A stretch of 64,000 nucleotides of DNA from Latrodectus hesperus (lineage: Eukaryota; Arthropoda; Arachnida; Araneae; Theridiidae), in contig CM075857.1 in the NCBI GenBank assembly GCA_037975125.1, positions 23,082,310 to 23,146,309 of the forward strand, read 5' to 3'. This document shows positions 27,066 through 39,706 of this stretch, in pieces (the stretch's first letter is position 1; each line of letters starts with the position of its first letter). The notes under the pieces were generated by a model. It saw only the letters and a list, made by a program, of their open reading frames with translations, searched no databases and was not told the origin of the DNA. Made by a program: the position numbers and the translations under genes.

Positions 27066-28500
27066 TCATTTTAGTTTCCTCTTGTAACATGCATGAGTTA
27101 CATTAGGACTATTATTTCATATCTGGCCACCACACAGGGTAAATATTATATGTATTGTAGCTTATGGTAATGTCTAAGCGAAATTAACAAATAAATATAA
27201 AACCTAAAGCCCATATATTTATAACGGTTTATTTCTCGTCATAGAATCCGCGAAATTTTACTAAATAAGTAAAATAGTTACCGATCAATTGGACAGGAAA
27301 TGCCCTCTATTGTGGTCTTTGATGTTACAGTATGAACAAAAGCTGTGTGTTCAAATGCTACTTCTAATTTTCATTTACACCTAATTTTACTTTAAGATTT
27401 ATGGCCGAAATTAATAGTTAAAATTTAAATTTTAATTTTTACAATAACTTAAAGATTGATTTAATTTGAATTAATATCTCCCAGCCAGGAATATTATCCA
27501 CTATCAGAAAATCATTGATATTAAATTTAAGAAATATTAGCTTCTGAGTGAAAAATGATTCATCTCATTTATTAACTGTATATATTTCAAAATATTTTTT
27601 TTTAAAATCAAATATATTTTTAAAAAATTGAAAAGATTTTTTAATAAGAAAATATAATAAAAGACAAGATTTATAAACTTCTGTCAAATTGAAATCAAAT
27701 TAATTTACGACAAGAAATTTATAATTGGATGCTTTCTTTGAAATTAAAAAAATCTCTTTAGGAAATTAAACTTATATATAAAAAATTAATTTTAATATAC
27801 AGTAGATAATAGATTATTAGATACTTGAGCCTTATATTCATTAACAGGAAGTACACATTATCACGAACATTTAAATTTAAATATAAATTTCTAAAATTGT
27901 AGAACAAGACAAAATAAAATTTCTTAGTTGGCTTATTTCCTACATACACTTCAGATAGATATTAAAAATGGAAAAACGAAATGAGTGTGATGTGATCTAT
28001 TTAGAAACAGCATTTCCAAAATAGAATTTCTAAGCATTTAGTAAATAAATTTTTATCTAGAAAATGTGAAAGCCTTGTCGCCATTTCAGCGAATTACAGG
28101 AGCAAATTCGGTGTTAAATCAGATTTGCACACGACTAACCTTCCGCATAGTCAATCTGTAAAAAATAAATCTCGTTATCTGAAGCATTCTCAATAACATT
28201 TCGAAAGAATTCGAAGGTCAAGAAATTGGAATATTCTCATGATTTTTTTGTTCTCGTGGAAGTTGTACGGTTTTGAGTTGCTAGGGTCTTTATTAGCCAA
28301 AATTTTTCAGACTCGTTTTATTTACATGAAATACATGTTTTGTAGTCTAACTTTAGCTGCTGAGTTCATTTTGTAATTTTAGAAATAATAATGTAAGAGA
28401 TAGACTCCTTAATAAAAAATGAATGCAAATTAATTTCTAACAAATAATTAACATAATAATTGATTTCTAACATCTAACGTCTGACTTGATAAATGGACAA
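27066..28500. other. AT-rich DNA, nothing recognised
   Basis: Very AT-rich with no repeat end or coding signal. Confidence 0.5.
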
Positions 28501-28781
28501 GTGATAGTTGTTTTAAGACCTGTCATGGAATACCTACCGGAAAACTTTTCCTGAATAATGAAGCATTTTTAATGTCTGAAAGGAGCAAAACATGTAAAAT
28601 CTTCACCCACCCACGTAACAACATGAAAAAAGAACTATCGCATATCATTTTCAATTGTGTTACAATGGATGGCATCAAATTTAATTCTGATGTTGTAAAT
28701 TCAGTCCAATTATTGAGAGTATTTAATACCACGATGCAAAATCTAGACTACATTCAATCTGGCAAATTCCACCAACACACC

Positions 28782-28907
28782 AGACAGACAGACAACGAGA
28801 AGAAGAGGCCCTGTTCTATTCGTATTGGCTATCAGGTTGTGCCTCTACTTCAGTCTAGAATGTCAGGCACCCTGCACGGAGTGCCAGGTGCCCGCTGGGA
28901 ACTGTAA
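28782..28907 (+). repeat. Dispersed repeat, copy a
   Basis: About 120 bp including GAGGCCCTGTTCTATTC and GCTATCAGGTTGTGCCTCTA, closely matching 45907-46023 on the same strand. Outside these limits the two loci differ. Class unknown. It could be a SINE or LINE 5' piece. Confidence 0.85.
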
Positions 28908-28924
28908 TCTGGGAGCTTGAGCCT

Positions 28925-29320
28925 TAAGAGGTTCTCCAGAACGCAAGACACATTGTTTGAGAGACGAATGCTTTACAAAGGCACCAACACACCAATGGTA
29001 CTATGAAACATCTCCTGGAACTCTTCTGAAAATAAAATGTAACCGAAAATCTCAAACTCTGCCTATGCCAGATTCTCAAGTGGCCATCTAAAATGTTTAT
29101 CGTTTGAACTTGGTACAAAAATTATCCCACTTGTAAAACATGCTGTGACCATCCAGCCTCACCGATACATATTCTGGATTGTACCGGACTTTCCCGGGAG
29201 GATTTATCCTCATATCTCCTGCAAGTCACATTGACTTTCTAACTGTCAACAATTTATTGGAGTTGATCTGACAAATGTCAGATCTTTAAAGAGGATAAGC
29301 CAACAACAAAAACGACACAC
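28925..29320 (+). pseudogene. Decayed LINE 3' end
   Basis: + frames read 'SGHLKCLSFELG' then 'TCKTCCDHPASPIHILDC', aligning with the better preserved C-terminus at 30360-30734. It ends near AACAACAAAAACGACAC, an ACA-rich LINE tail. Confidence 0.68.
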
Positions 29321-29745
29321 CCAAATAACTGATGGCTGTTTATAGACATTTTTAATATTTTTTGCTAAGTACTGCTTTCTGAAAGATAACTTCATATGCA
29401 GTTAGACATTTTCGTTGATAAGCGTATACAGTTAGGCATAGAAAACGGGAAAACTTCCAGGAATCCATCCTTGGCAGAAAAGTAATTGTTCAACAGTGGC
29501 TGATATTGTGAATCCGATAACTTCTCATATGCGTGCAAGTGTTGCCACTAAGTACTTAGACTGGTTAATAATTACCGTCATCTGAAAACATACAAATTAA
29601 AACAATATGAAATTAAAAAATATATATATATTTCCCCTATTTTATGCTATATATATTTATTTTATTTTTATCCCTCGAAAAATATTATTTTTAAAAGTTA
29701 ATTCACAGAGTACATAACGAACAAAATCTTATAAATTGGATTGAA

Positions 29746-30319
<574 letters not shown>

Positions 30320-30735
30320 TCTGTTGTTGTTGTTACTAATCCCAGTTGGTGTAGCTCTGCTACACCAACTCCATAAAACCAAAAATCTCCAAAAAGTCTA
30401 AAAACAGTAAAGGGTCCTTCAAAATCTCACGAGCAGTAAAATTTAGGCACTCGAGAATATGGTTGGGGGAAGCCTGTGCGGCCTTACACCAGTGACACTC
30501 AGTAAAGAGTTTCCGACCCTGCTGGAAGGTGAGGGAACTAATGTGACCACTCAAAAAGCGAGATAGAGCCGTCTGCTGCTTCCTAGAAATATTTAGACTG
30601 TGAGTCCAACGTGGTCGCACTCCAAAGTACCAAGTGTAAACTGGAGGGGTTCTCCAAAGGGCATTGGTTTCCATTTTCTTTATTGAGGAGATTTCAGAAA
30701 AAGTTAGACAAGTATTATTATTCCATGGGACCAAT
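30320..30735 (-). pseudogene. 5'-truncated LINE, ORF2 C-terminus
   Basis: An open - strand frame of 124 codons (30734-30360) includes 'LSRFLSGHISSLTFQQG' and the Cys/His block 'CHWCKAAQASPNHILEC', then 'FLDFLEIFGFMELV' and a stop. The 3' end carries AACAACAACAACAG at about 30340-30326. This is the C-terminal domain of an I/Jockey-type LINE. Everything upstream is absent, the usual result of incomplete reverse transcription. Confidence 0.82.
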
Positions 30736-32374
30736 ACAATTTCTCTAATAGTAGAAGATTAAAATGTGAGAATATATCATAATGATGTAATTCCAATATA
30801 TCTGCGTGGAGGAGACTTGGCCTATTGTTGTGAAAAGTTGATTAGACGCAAATGATTCTCAAGTGAAGCAAATACCGCTGACATGTAAGAAAAACGATTC
30901 TCCGTACAGCTTGAAATAATTGCCGCATTTCTGGTGAAAAACCATATGACCATAAGCATGAATTGTCAATATATAAAAATTAAAGGGAACCCTCTACTGG
31001 CTCCTTTACTTCTGGGACACAGAGAAATATGCTAGTGCAGATACACGCATATCAATATTATAGGAATAAGATCAATGTGGGGTTACAACTCATAAAATCT
31101 GCTGATGCAGTTAATCACATGTTGCCCAGTTCAGTGTATAATTATTACTGTATTCGTGGAAGAAATATGTCTTTTAATAGCTGTTGAACACCTTGAGCTT
31201 TTATGTAGTGTGAATCTCTCTAGTAGGATTATAACGCGTAAATTATGTTATTTCTGATACGACCGGGGAAACATTCACTTATTGCCAATTTTTTTTTATT
31301 ATTATCAGTTAAATTTATTGTTGTTCTAAAGAAGCAAAGCAATTTATCAGAAATCATAGCCCAAGATATATTAATTCAACGATTTTGTCCATCTTCATTT
31401 TTCATAGATGATATTATTAAGCATCAAACATTACGCATTGAAACCATTTGACTTTGTGTTATTTCTAAATTATGTTATATTAAATAAAAATTGCAAATGC
31501 ATGAGTTTTTACACCGATCTCATTGGCAACCAAGACGCTGAAAAATTTGATTATTTTGGTTTCTTAAAATGTTAATTTTTTTAAAATGCTCTTATCGAAA
31601 AAGTATACTTTTCTGTCATATTTACATATGTAATTTACATTTTGAATCAAGAAATTCAATTTCATACTACAAAAATGTCTTATTTGCATAACGAAAAACA
31701 ATCATATTTGCATATTGAAAAAGTGTCAGCATTCCATAACCTCGTAGTCCCTTGTCCTAATTCTCATACTAATAAAAAGGCGAGAAAAAGGTTTTGAAAA
31801 ACTTTTCAATTTACAATTCAATGTCAATGACAGGATTTTACTTTTCATAATTCAATCAAACGGATCATATGCTATTCCAGTTGAACAACAATAAGTTTCC
31901 TGAAAGAAATTATTAAAATTTACTTCATTAAGACTACTTTGATATGTTTTATAAAACAGAAATATATAGCAGAATTTAGTAGATTAATATAGAATATGGC
32001 AAATGTTAATCTAAATAAATTTTTCAGAAAACATATTGCATGGTAATACCTATCTGTGATCTCCTATAAAATAAGTATGGGAAAAGTCGTATTATTGATA
32101 ATTATTAAATGGTATCAATAAACTATATATGTTTTTGAGCGCATCTCAGATTGCTTAATTATAATTTTTTTAAGAGAAATCCATTTAGACTATAGGCTAT
32201 ATGTAATTTGAGATTATTAAAATATTTGAAATATGAAACTCACCAGAGCATCTTCAGATGAGCTCCAAACAGAAGAAATTCACTTGATGTGTACAGTTCC
32301 TAAATAAAAAAAATCTGCAAATATCTCGATAAATTTATGCGTTAAACATATCTCAAGAATTATAAAAAATATTG
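30736..32374. other. Nothing recognised
   Basis: AT-rich DNA. 30780-31180 is slightly less AT-rich but gives only broken frames with no motif I can name. Confidence 0.4.
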
Positions 32375-32383
32375 ATTAGTTAA

Positions 32384-32620
32384 AATTAAACTAAAACATG
32401 TGGCATGACAGCCTATATGTGGGCCAGGGCCTGCCTTACCCAAATCTGTTTTCCTGACAGAGAGGCCCAGGGATGCGAAGCATATGTCCCGATTAGGGGC
32501 ATGGCAATACCTATCTGTTAAATAAAGTAACAAGAAGCCTAATGCGAAACCCCCAGTGTTTAATTCCCAAGCATGCTTGACATTCAGCTTATCGACCCAC
32601 TGAAGGCATTAAAGGTTGAT
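32384..32620 (-). mobile_element. SINE family 1, copy b, head-truncated
   Basis: Matches the body and TTTAG-like tail of the 34747-35027 element but lacks the tRNA head on its right side. A 9-bp duplication ATTAGTTAA flanks it (32375-32383 and 32621-32629), so it inserted already truncated. An insert of about 40 bp at about 32497-32537 interrupts the body. Confidence 0.82.
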
Positions 32621-33060
32621 ATTAGTTAATTATTTCATAAAATATTGTGTATTTCATTTAAATACTCTAATTAATATTATTTTTAAATAGATTAAAATAT
32701 TGCAGTGATGTTATAATAATTAGAATGCAATTGATAATAAATATTTCATAAAATTGTATGATATATATCACTGGAATATTTAGATATCTAATAACAAATT
32801 GTGTGCATACAGTAACAAACTGATAAATGTATTTTTGCACTTGATATATCATTAAATTTAATCTATAATTCTTAATGCCTGAAAACTATTAGAAATTGCA
32901 TTTATTAATATCATATTACAATTTGTACGAAAAATAAAAATAAATTTATATCATTTTTTTAAGTAACCAACAAAATTTCTTTTAAAATATAATCAGCAGT
33001 TAATTGCACAATCTTATACTTTCAAAATCTTTCTGATCTTAAATATTTTTTTTTCATTTA
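32621..33060. other. AT-rich upstream flank of LRR gene
   Basis: No feature recognised before the TATA box. Confidence 0.4.
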
Positions 33061-33067
33061 AAGAATG

Positions 33068-33075
33068 TATAAATA
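33068..33075 (+). promoter_or_regulatory. TATA box of LRR gene
   Basis: TATAAATA lies about 260 bp upstream of the ATG. The stretch from about 33098 to 33335 is less AT-rich than its surroundings and has no stop-relevant frame, consistent with a 5' UTR. Transcription start inferred near 33098. Confidence 0.5.
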
Positions 33076-33335
33076 ACACTCAACGAAGACTTATCTGAAC
33101 GAGGAGTGTGAAGCAAGAAACAAAAACCCACAGTTCAGAATCACGTAATATATCGAGTTCATAGGTCGTCTTCCTGACTGTACAAATCAGACACGGCATC
33201 GTCCAACTTGAGCCTCTTCCTTTTGAAGTGTTCTCAGGCGGATGAGAAAGACGTGCCCGTCCAGGCTTTAAAACTTCGCCACCATTTCTAAATTTCGCTT
33301 TTTAATTCGCTGCAAGAAACCCGTCGCATTTTTCA

Positions 33336-33976
33336 ATGAAGAATTTCTTTCCTATAATAATTTGCATCTTGTGGACTCGCACTGCTTTTGCAGAAAAATC
33401 TTGCCCCGGATGGGACAAGGAATCTCCCTGCACTTGCGTCGAGAGTAAATCGGGGGTCATCGTGCAGTGTTCTGGAAACTCTGGCAGCTACAGAGTTCTG
33501 TCAGCTTTGGCAGACGTCCGTATCGAGAATCCTTGGCAGCTCCAGCTCGACTTGCTGGACATCGAAGAGCTTCCAGAAACAATCACGTCCAGTATCACGT
33601 CCCTACGACTCAGTCACTGCAACGTGAGATACTTGCAAAGGTCTGAGACACTGTGGCCCAATTTGAATGAAGTGGTATTCGAATCCGTGAAATTTCAAGA
33701 AAGTCTATGGCCTCAGTTGAAGAGCGCACCTGTTCTAAAGTTCATCAAGGTCAGCGATGTCATCCTCCCCTCCATCGGTCGAGAATTCAGAGACAATGTA
33801 CCGTCCAGTTTAGAATATATTGAACTGAGGAAAACGAGCACCTCCAATATTGAACCTGGATGCATGAGTCATCTGAACAACCTGCGCTATGTTTTCATCA
33901 GCGATATGCCTCTCACTAAGTTTCCAAGGGATGTGTTGCCACCTGAAATGTCACAACTTCACACCTTTGTCCTCGG
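33336..33976 (+). CDS. Secreted leucine-rich-repeat protein, exon 1
   Basis: First coding exon of a 312-aa secreted LRR protein. The ATG at 33336 opens a hydrophobic signal peptide (MKNFFPIIICILWTRTAFA, residues 1-19). An LRRNT cap with Cys23, Cys32, Cys34 and Cys45 in a CP..CTC pattern follows, then irregular LRRs including 'ITSLRLSHCNVRYLQ', 'LEYIELRKTSTSNIEPG' and 'LRYVFISDMPLTKFPRDV'. The exon ends at 33976 in GG before GTAAGAA, splitting a Gly codon. It joins exon 2 at 48967 in phase, continuing the LRR 'LHTFVLG' + 'NTQIEKLEANFFDG'. No transmembrane segment or GPI signal is seen. Such short arthropod proteins are often annotated as oplophorus-luciferin 2-monooxygenase non-catalytic-subunit-like. 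The true partner is unknown. Exon 1 is visibly richer in GC than exons 2 and 3. Confidence 0.88.
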
Positions 33977-34746
33977 GTAAGAAATTCTTATTGTAACTTT
34001 TTATTTAAATTATAACTTGCTTATCTAAGTTCAACCATACATTTAGATTTGTATAACACATTTTTAGATTTAAGTGAAGATGAAATAACATGGTTTAGCT
34101 AATAATTATTATTAACTAGCAATTATAAAAGGAAAAAATATGTAACTTGAATAAGTGCCTCTTATATATAGAGTCGGCTCATTAAAAGTTCAGAATAAAA
34201 TTATTGATGATTCTATAAATTTTCTTATTTCTCGTTTATTGTTCAACATATTTATGTAATTCAGTTTTTAAAAATTTAATTTAATTTTTATGGATGCAGT
34301 TAATAGATATTTCTTTCTTTTTATTCGTAAGTTAATTATAAAGCATCTTAATCTTATTTTATAATTAGAAATGATTAGTATAATTGTTTAAAAACAATAA
34401 ATTGTTAAGCTAAATTAAAAACAACTTATTAATTTGTAATTCCTAATACGAACATTTATATTTATAATAGTAAGAAGTACCCCTTGTCACTTAAGGTGTC
34501 AATTTTAATTAGGATATAGGAATGTTTTTAAGGTATTTTACCCGATGCATTATAGTATGTGTTAATAGTAAAAAAATTGTTTTCACACACACTTAAGAAA
34601 CGCTCTTTTTACTTAATAACAATATATACTAAAAAGCAAAAGTGTTTTCTCCTGTATTTAAATATTTTTTCATTTAAATTTTTGTATTGTTTGAAACCTC
34701 AAATGCATGAAATTAGTTTTAATTATTTCAAATTATTGCATTTTTA

Positions 34747-35027
34747 AACTAAACTAAACTCTGAGGGAAAACAGCCCATGTGGGCCATAGGCTGCAGTGT
34801 TCATCTCTGTTTTCCTGAGAGAGAGGCACTGTGGTGTAATGTATATGTCCCGATTAGGTGGTCAGCCTAATGCGAAACCCCCAGTGTTTAGTTCCCAAGC
34901 ATGCTTGGTACACAGTTAATCGATCCACTGAAGGGATGAAAGGCTGAGTCGACCTTGCCCAGCCAGAAGATCGAACCTCGGACCTGTGCCTTGGGAGCGA
35001 GAAACGCTACCACTAAGCCACCGGGGC
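34747..35027 (-). mobile_element. SINE family 1, copy c, full length
   Basis: 281-bp element flanked by a perfect 14-bp duplication TTATTGCATTTTTA (34733-34746 and 35028-35041). On the - strand it opens AGCCCCGGTGGCTTAGTGG (A box), has GAGGTTCGATC (B box) near 34975, and ends in repeated TTTAG at 34747. It defines the family boundaries. Confidence 0.95.
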
Positions 35028-35284
35028 TTATTGCATTTTTAGAATATGCAATTTTTAATATTCATGATCATTTTTATTATACTGTGCTCATAAAAGCATT
35101 TTTAAAAGCATCGTATAACAGTACATTAAATTTTGGAATACGCGTCTTTCAAGTTTTGTAAAATATAAATTAAGTTATGTTTTATAATAAATACGGGTCC
35201 TTATTCTAATTTATTTTGAACAATTATCTAATATTATGTATAGTAAGCACTCAGAAAATAACAATAAATTTTATAGAATAATAC

Positions 35285-36352
35285 AAGCTGACCCAGCCAC
35301 GCGTTGCAGTGGCTGAGTTTTTAAAATACATTGAATCAATTTTTTACTAATTCTTGGGTTCAATCAAATTAATATTTTCTAAAAAAATTTAGAATAGGTT
35401 CATTCATAGGAGATTAAAAATAAAACGTTTCACCAAAATTTAATAGTAATAGGTAAAGTATCGAAATTTTGAAATTAAGCCCAAATCAACATATACTTTC
35501 TGAATTTACATTTTATTCATCTTATATTAAATTATAGTTTGTAATCAGTGATTTACTTATAAAATATACTATATAAATTAAAGACATCTAAAAATAAATT
35601 GTTATAAATGAGGTAGATAACATTGACATCGAACTATTATTATTTTAATTTTAAATTATATTAAAACTAAAAATTTTTTCCGCGGCATTATACTGAAATA
35701 AAAAAAAATTAAAAGAATTTATCATTTGAATAAATAAATTAGATCAAAATGTTCTACTGAATAAATTAATAATTATCAAATTATAAAATAAAAATAAAAA
35801 ATAATAAAAGGCTATCAAGAAATACTTACATATTTTCGAGGTGGTATGAAAATTAGTAGAGAAAAACAGTAATAAATAAAATTTTATTTTACTATTTATA
35901 ATATTAAAAATATTCAAATTGAATACTGCACAATAATAACACAATACAAAGTATAATTATGAAAATGATTCACGAAAAATTGTTATAGTATCATTATACA
36001 TCATGAAAATATATGTAAATTCTATATTTAACCACGCGCTTGCGCGCGCACGATAATTTTCTCGAAGATGGTGTAATCTAGAAAAATAAACACGTCGCCA
36101 TCTGCCGAATACCTGTGCAACTTAGATGCTAAACCGCCATCTATTAGGAACTTACAGAACTAACCAAAAAAATAAATAAAAAATTTAGGGTTGTACTACC
36201 CCTAACATTTAGGGGGATGAAAAATAGATGTTGGCCGATTCTCATAGATACCGGATAAGCACAAAAAATTTCATCAAAATCGGTCAAGCCGTTTCGGAGG
36301 AGTATGGCAACGAAAACTGTGACACGAGAATTTTATATATTAGATATACGTA
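35285..36352. mobile_element. Dispersed element of unresolved class
   Basis: Starts AGCTGACCCAGCCACGCG and ends with a conserved block at 36260-36350 (including 'AAATTTCATCAAAATCGG' and 'TGTGACACGAGAATTTTATA') that I recognise as a widespread arthropod repeat end. The interior is AT-rich with no surviving frame. A purine-pyrimidine run CGCGCTTGCGCGCGCAC lies at about 36034-36050. Confidence 0.5.
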
Positions 36353-37249
36353 AAATAAATAAAATTAAGCATGTGATAATCATTACATATTACCTTAATT
36401 TATTAAACTTGCTAAGAAATTAAAATGTTTGGGCAAATAAATGATAGTTATTTAAAAATGAGATATTGTGTGCGGTTTTTGTTTTGTTTAATTTATTTCG
36501 TCTGTACAAGGGTATTCTATAACATTTTCAGTTCAAGAATTCGTTTTTTCTTGACTAATTCTTGACTAAACTAACGTTTTTTCTTGACTAAATTAATTTC
36601 TTGACTAAAGTTCAAGAATTCGTTTTTTCTTGACTAAATTAAAACGTTATAGTTCTTCTAAATTTGTAGCTCTATTCTTGAACGATTCTCTCATTAACTA
36701 GGGGCACTTATAATTCAGAATCCACTTTAAAAGCGGTTCTTGGTTCAATTAGCCTTCGTATGAAAAAACTGACAGTAAAACGACGAATAAACTGAAGTCC
36801 ACATCGGTACAATTACTTGCTTGAAACAAATGTATATTAAAGATAATTAAATAGAAAAGATTTATTTTCTTTGTTCTTCATATCATATTCCCATCAGTGG
36901 GAACAAGGGTATCACTGATAATTCTCTTCAAAATGTAATTCATAAAAATATGATGCATGATATTTAAGGTGGCTATGAAACTATGATATTCCTTGAAATT
37001 GTTCCAAAAAGAAACGTTAAATTTTAGAATTTTCAAACAAATGTGGTATTTAATGTATTTGTGCAACATATATTATCAAAACGTCAATGTGATTATTGCC
37101 TTCATCAATTTTCTATCGCATGGGTCGCAAAAATAAACCAATGATTCAAGAATAATTTGATTACAGACTTAGGATTTCTGAACAAACAGAACTGATTTAT
37201 GCATCGAAGCTTTGTGATCAGTTTCAAGTGAAGCATCATTTGCCGCGGG

Positions 37250-37495
37250 CAGTGATTGGGAGGGTGACCACGTACCCTCCCTCACTGGGTTGCTGGAGCT
37301 CCGGGGGTCGGGGACGTGTCCACGTCAATGTGAGAAGTCCTGTCGCTGGTGTAGAGTGGATGTGGAGAGGAGGGTGCCAGCTCAGGTGTGACCTCGTCAC
37401 CAGACTGTGGTTCAAAATTCGTGGCACTTTGTGATGGGGAATGTTCCAAATACGCGTTAACCTAACGGTACAATCCAGGGCTCGCCTACACCGCT
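37250..37495 (+). mobile_element. Dispersed SINE-like element, family 5, copy a
   Basis: Unusually GC-rich island opening GGGAGGGTGACCACG near 37257, with ACGTGTCCACGTCAATGTGA and a B-box-like GTGGTTCAAAATTCG near 37410. A diverged inverse copy lies at 47690-47949. The 63-68-residue frames on both strands are accidental. Confidence 0.65.
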
Positions 37496-38796
37496 TTGTA
37501 TGTATGCATGTGGTCAGTTTCGAAATTCGGAAAGAGACTGCGTGAATACCTTCGATTTCAAATTTTTACAATAATAATATTTATTAATATAATTAAGAAA
37601 CCAAAATTACAATATCATCACAACTATATTTAAGCTACTTAGTTTCTGTTTGCAATGCTGCCTTTCCGCCAGCAATTTTTAATTATAAAAAATGGTGTAG
37701 CGTGGATGATTACATGCTGAAATAAATTACAGAATGCAACAATAAACATTTTAAAGGCATAAGAAAAATTTTGAAATAATTGGTAACTTATATTGATGTG
37801 TAATGAAATGGGAAACGAAATTTAGAAAGATTTACCAATTTTTAACGAAAGTCGAAAATTGTTATTGGTTTTAAAGAAAAATTATCGAGGTTAATAACTT
37901 CATTCAATCTGGTCTAAAATGCCACCGTTTTATTTTATTTTATTTATTTAATGTTCAGTTTCTTTTAACTATCGACTGTAGTTTATTATCTAATTCTGGA
38001 ATAATATATAAATCAATTTAATTATATAAGTAACTATAATAACTGTATCAGCACACAAGATTGTTACAATTATTTTCTTAAAATATCATTACGTAACACA
38101 TTAGAAACAGTAAATCATTTTAGAGAAAAAATTGCACAGTAACTTCTAAAATTACTAAAAAATGAAAATGAATAGACCTTGGAGCTTTGTCAAAGCAACA
38201 GTAAAGCAACCATTGCATGAAAGAAAGTTAATCGTATTGCATAACCACAGTGAATCACTATAATTATTTTCTATCGTGTGGTGTTGCGCAATGTTTTCTT
38301 TCAGTCGAGCAACTTGTCGAATTCTCTTTCATACACATCGCTCTTGTAATTGTTATTGAGTTCTGATTGCTTCAAGGTTACGTGGTGTTATTTCTTCATC
38401 CTTAAAGCAGTAGATACATGAATAGATTATTTTCGCTTTTCAAATTTTGGCAAATAAGCTTTGCTTACCAACGTTATTCTCTTGTTGAAAAACAAGTCTA
38501 AATTTTCAAACAATTGATGTTTTTTTTTTTTTTTAAGTAATTTTAATATTTCTCTAAATATAGAAGTGATTCTAATTCAGAAGATTCATTGAATGTGAGT
38601 AAGGATGTAACGTAGATTTCGTAAATTTGCATATTAATTTTGGCATCGGTTCATTTGTAAAATTCCATTAATCAGGAAAGTTGGATCGAATTCCGTTAAT
38701 TTGATGCCAAATCATTTCATATTGTTGTTATTCAGTGCATATTTGATAAAAATAAAAAGGTTACTTTAAAAAAATTTTGAAATTAATGTTTTAGAA

Positions 38797-39395
38797 CATA
38801 GGCTCCCAAAGTGGTCCGTAGGAGACCACACAGGGTCCACATAGATGTGAAAAGAAAATAGGGGCTCACAAGTTGTTAGTGGGGGTCCACGAAAAAGTTT
38901 TTGGTTTTCATAATAAAGAACAAACATTTTGGCTTGGATTTACCTATCAACGTAGGCAGGTAGCATCATTCACTAGGTAGGTACTCAAAAATATTCGAGA
39001 TTCAGCTCAAACACAGAATTGAATAGAACAATAGATAATAGTACAAGTGTACACCACATGTCGAGACTTGCAAAGTGCCGCCCGTGCGCCGTCTCATTAA
39101 AAGTATGACTATTTTTTAGTGTTGATTTACATTTCAGAATTCATTGTTGAGTTTTTGTCAACTGTTGATTGTTTGTAATAATAAATGTTTATAATTTTGT
39201 ATAACCACAAGTATTATTTTAATAAATAGGACACCAGAAAATGTGCTACTTTTTTCCCCTTCTTAACACCCCCAATTTAGGGTGATATTTTTTAGGAGTT
39301 TTGGGAATACCGCAGAAATGCAGCAGCAGGGGGTCTACCGAAAATAGTAAAACTTTGAAAGTGGTCCACAAGAAAAAAAAGTTTGGGAACCCATG
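38797..39395. mobile_element. Non-autonomous hAT-like element, 599 bp
   Basis: An 8-bp duplication TTTTAGAA (38789-38796 and 39396-39403) flanks imperfect terminal repeats CATAGGCTCCCAAAGT (left) and CATGGGTTCCCAAACT (inverted right). The left end continues to GGAGACCAC and the inverted right end to GTGGACCAC. The 8-bp duplication and the TTCCCAAACT-type terminus are characteristic of hAT elements. No transposase is encoded, so it would depend on a relative elsewhere. Confidence 0.85.
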
Positions 39396-39530
39396 TTTTA
39401 GAACATACTATTATTTGTGGCACAATTTATTTACAAAAATAATTAAATATAAAGATGCTTTAATTAAATTATTTTAACAATAACTATAATAAAGGTTTTA
39501 TTAATTTAAATTGAAACCCTGAAAAGAATA

Positions 39531-39706
39531 ACATTTTACTGGCTATCAGTTGTATATGGTAAATAGTTTTCGATCGTTTGCAAAAACTTTTGTTGCTCTT
39601 TTGCCATTTTTTTGGTCGACATTTTACCGGCGGTCAGTTGTACTGGGTAGAGAGTTTTCGATCGTTTGCAAAAACTTTTATTGCTTTTTTGCCATTTTTT
39701 TCCTGT
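39531..39706. repeat. Tandem duplication, two 88-bp units
   Basis: Units beginning ACATTTTACTGGCTATCAGT at 39531 and ACATTTTACCGGCGGTCAGT at 39619 share the core TTTTCGATCGTTTGCAAAAA. About 88 percent alike by eye. Confidence 0.9.

Noticed and set aside
37228..37434. Open frames of 63-68 codons on both strands
   Set aside because: They fall in the GC-rich SINE-like element. The composition explains the lack of stops.
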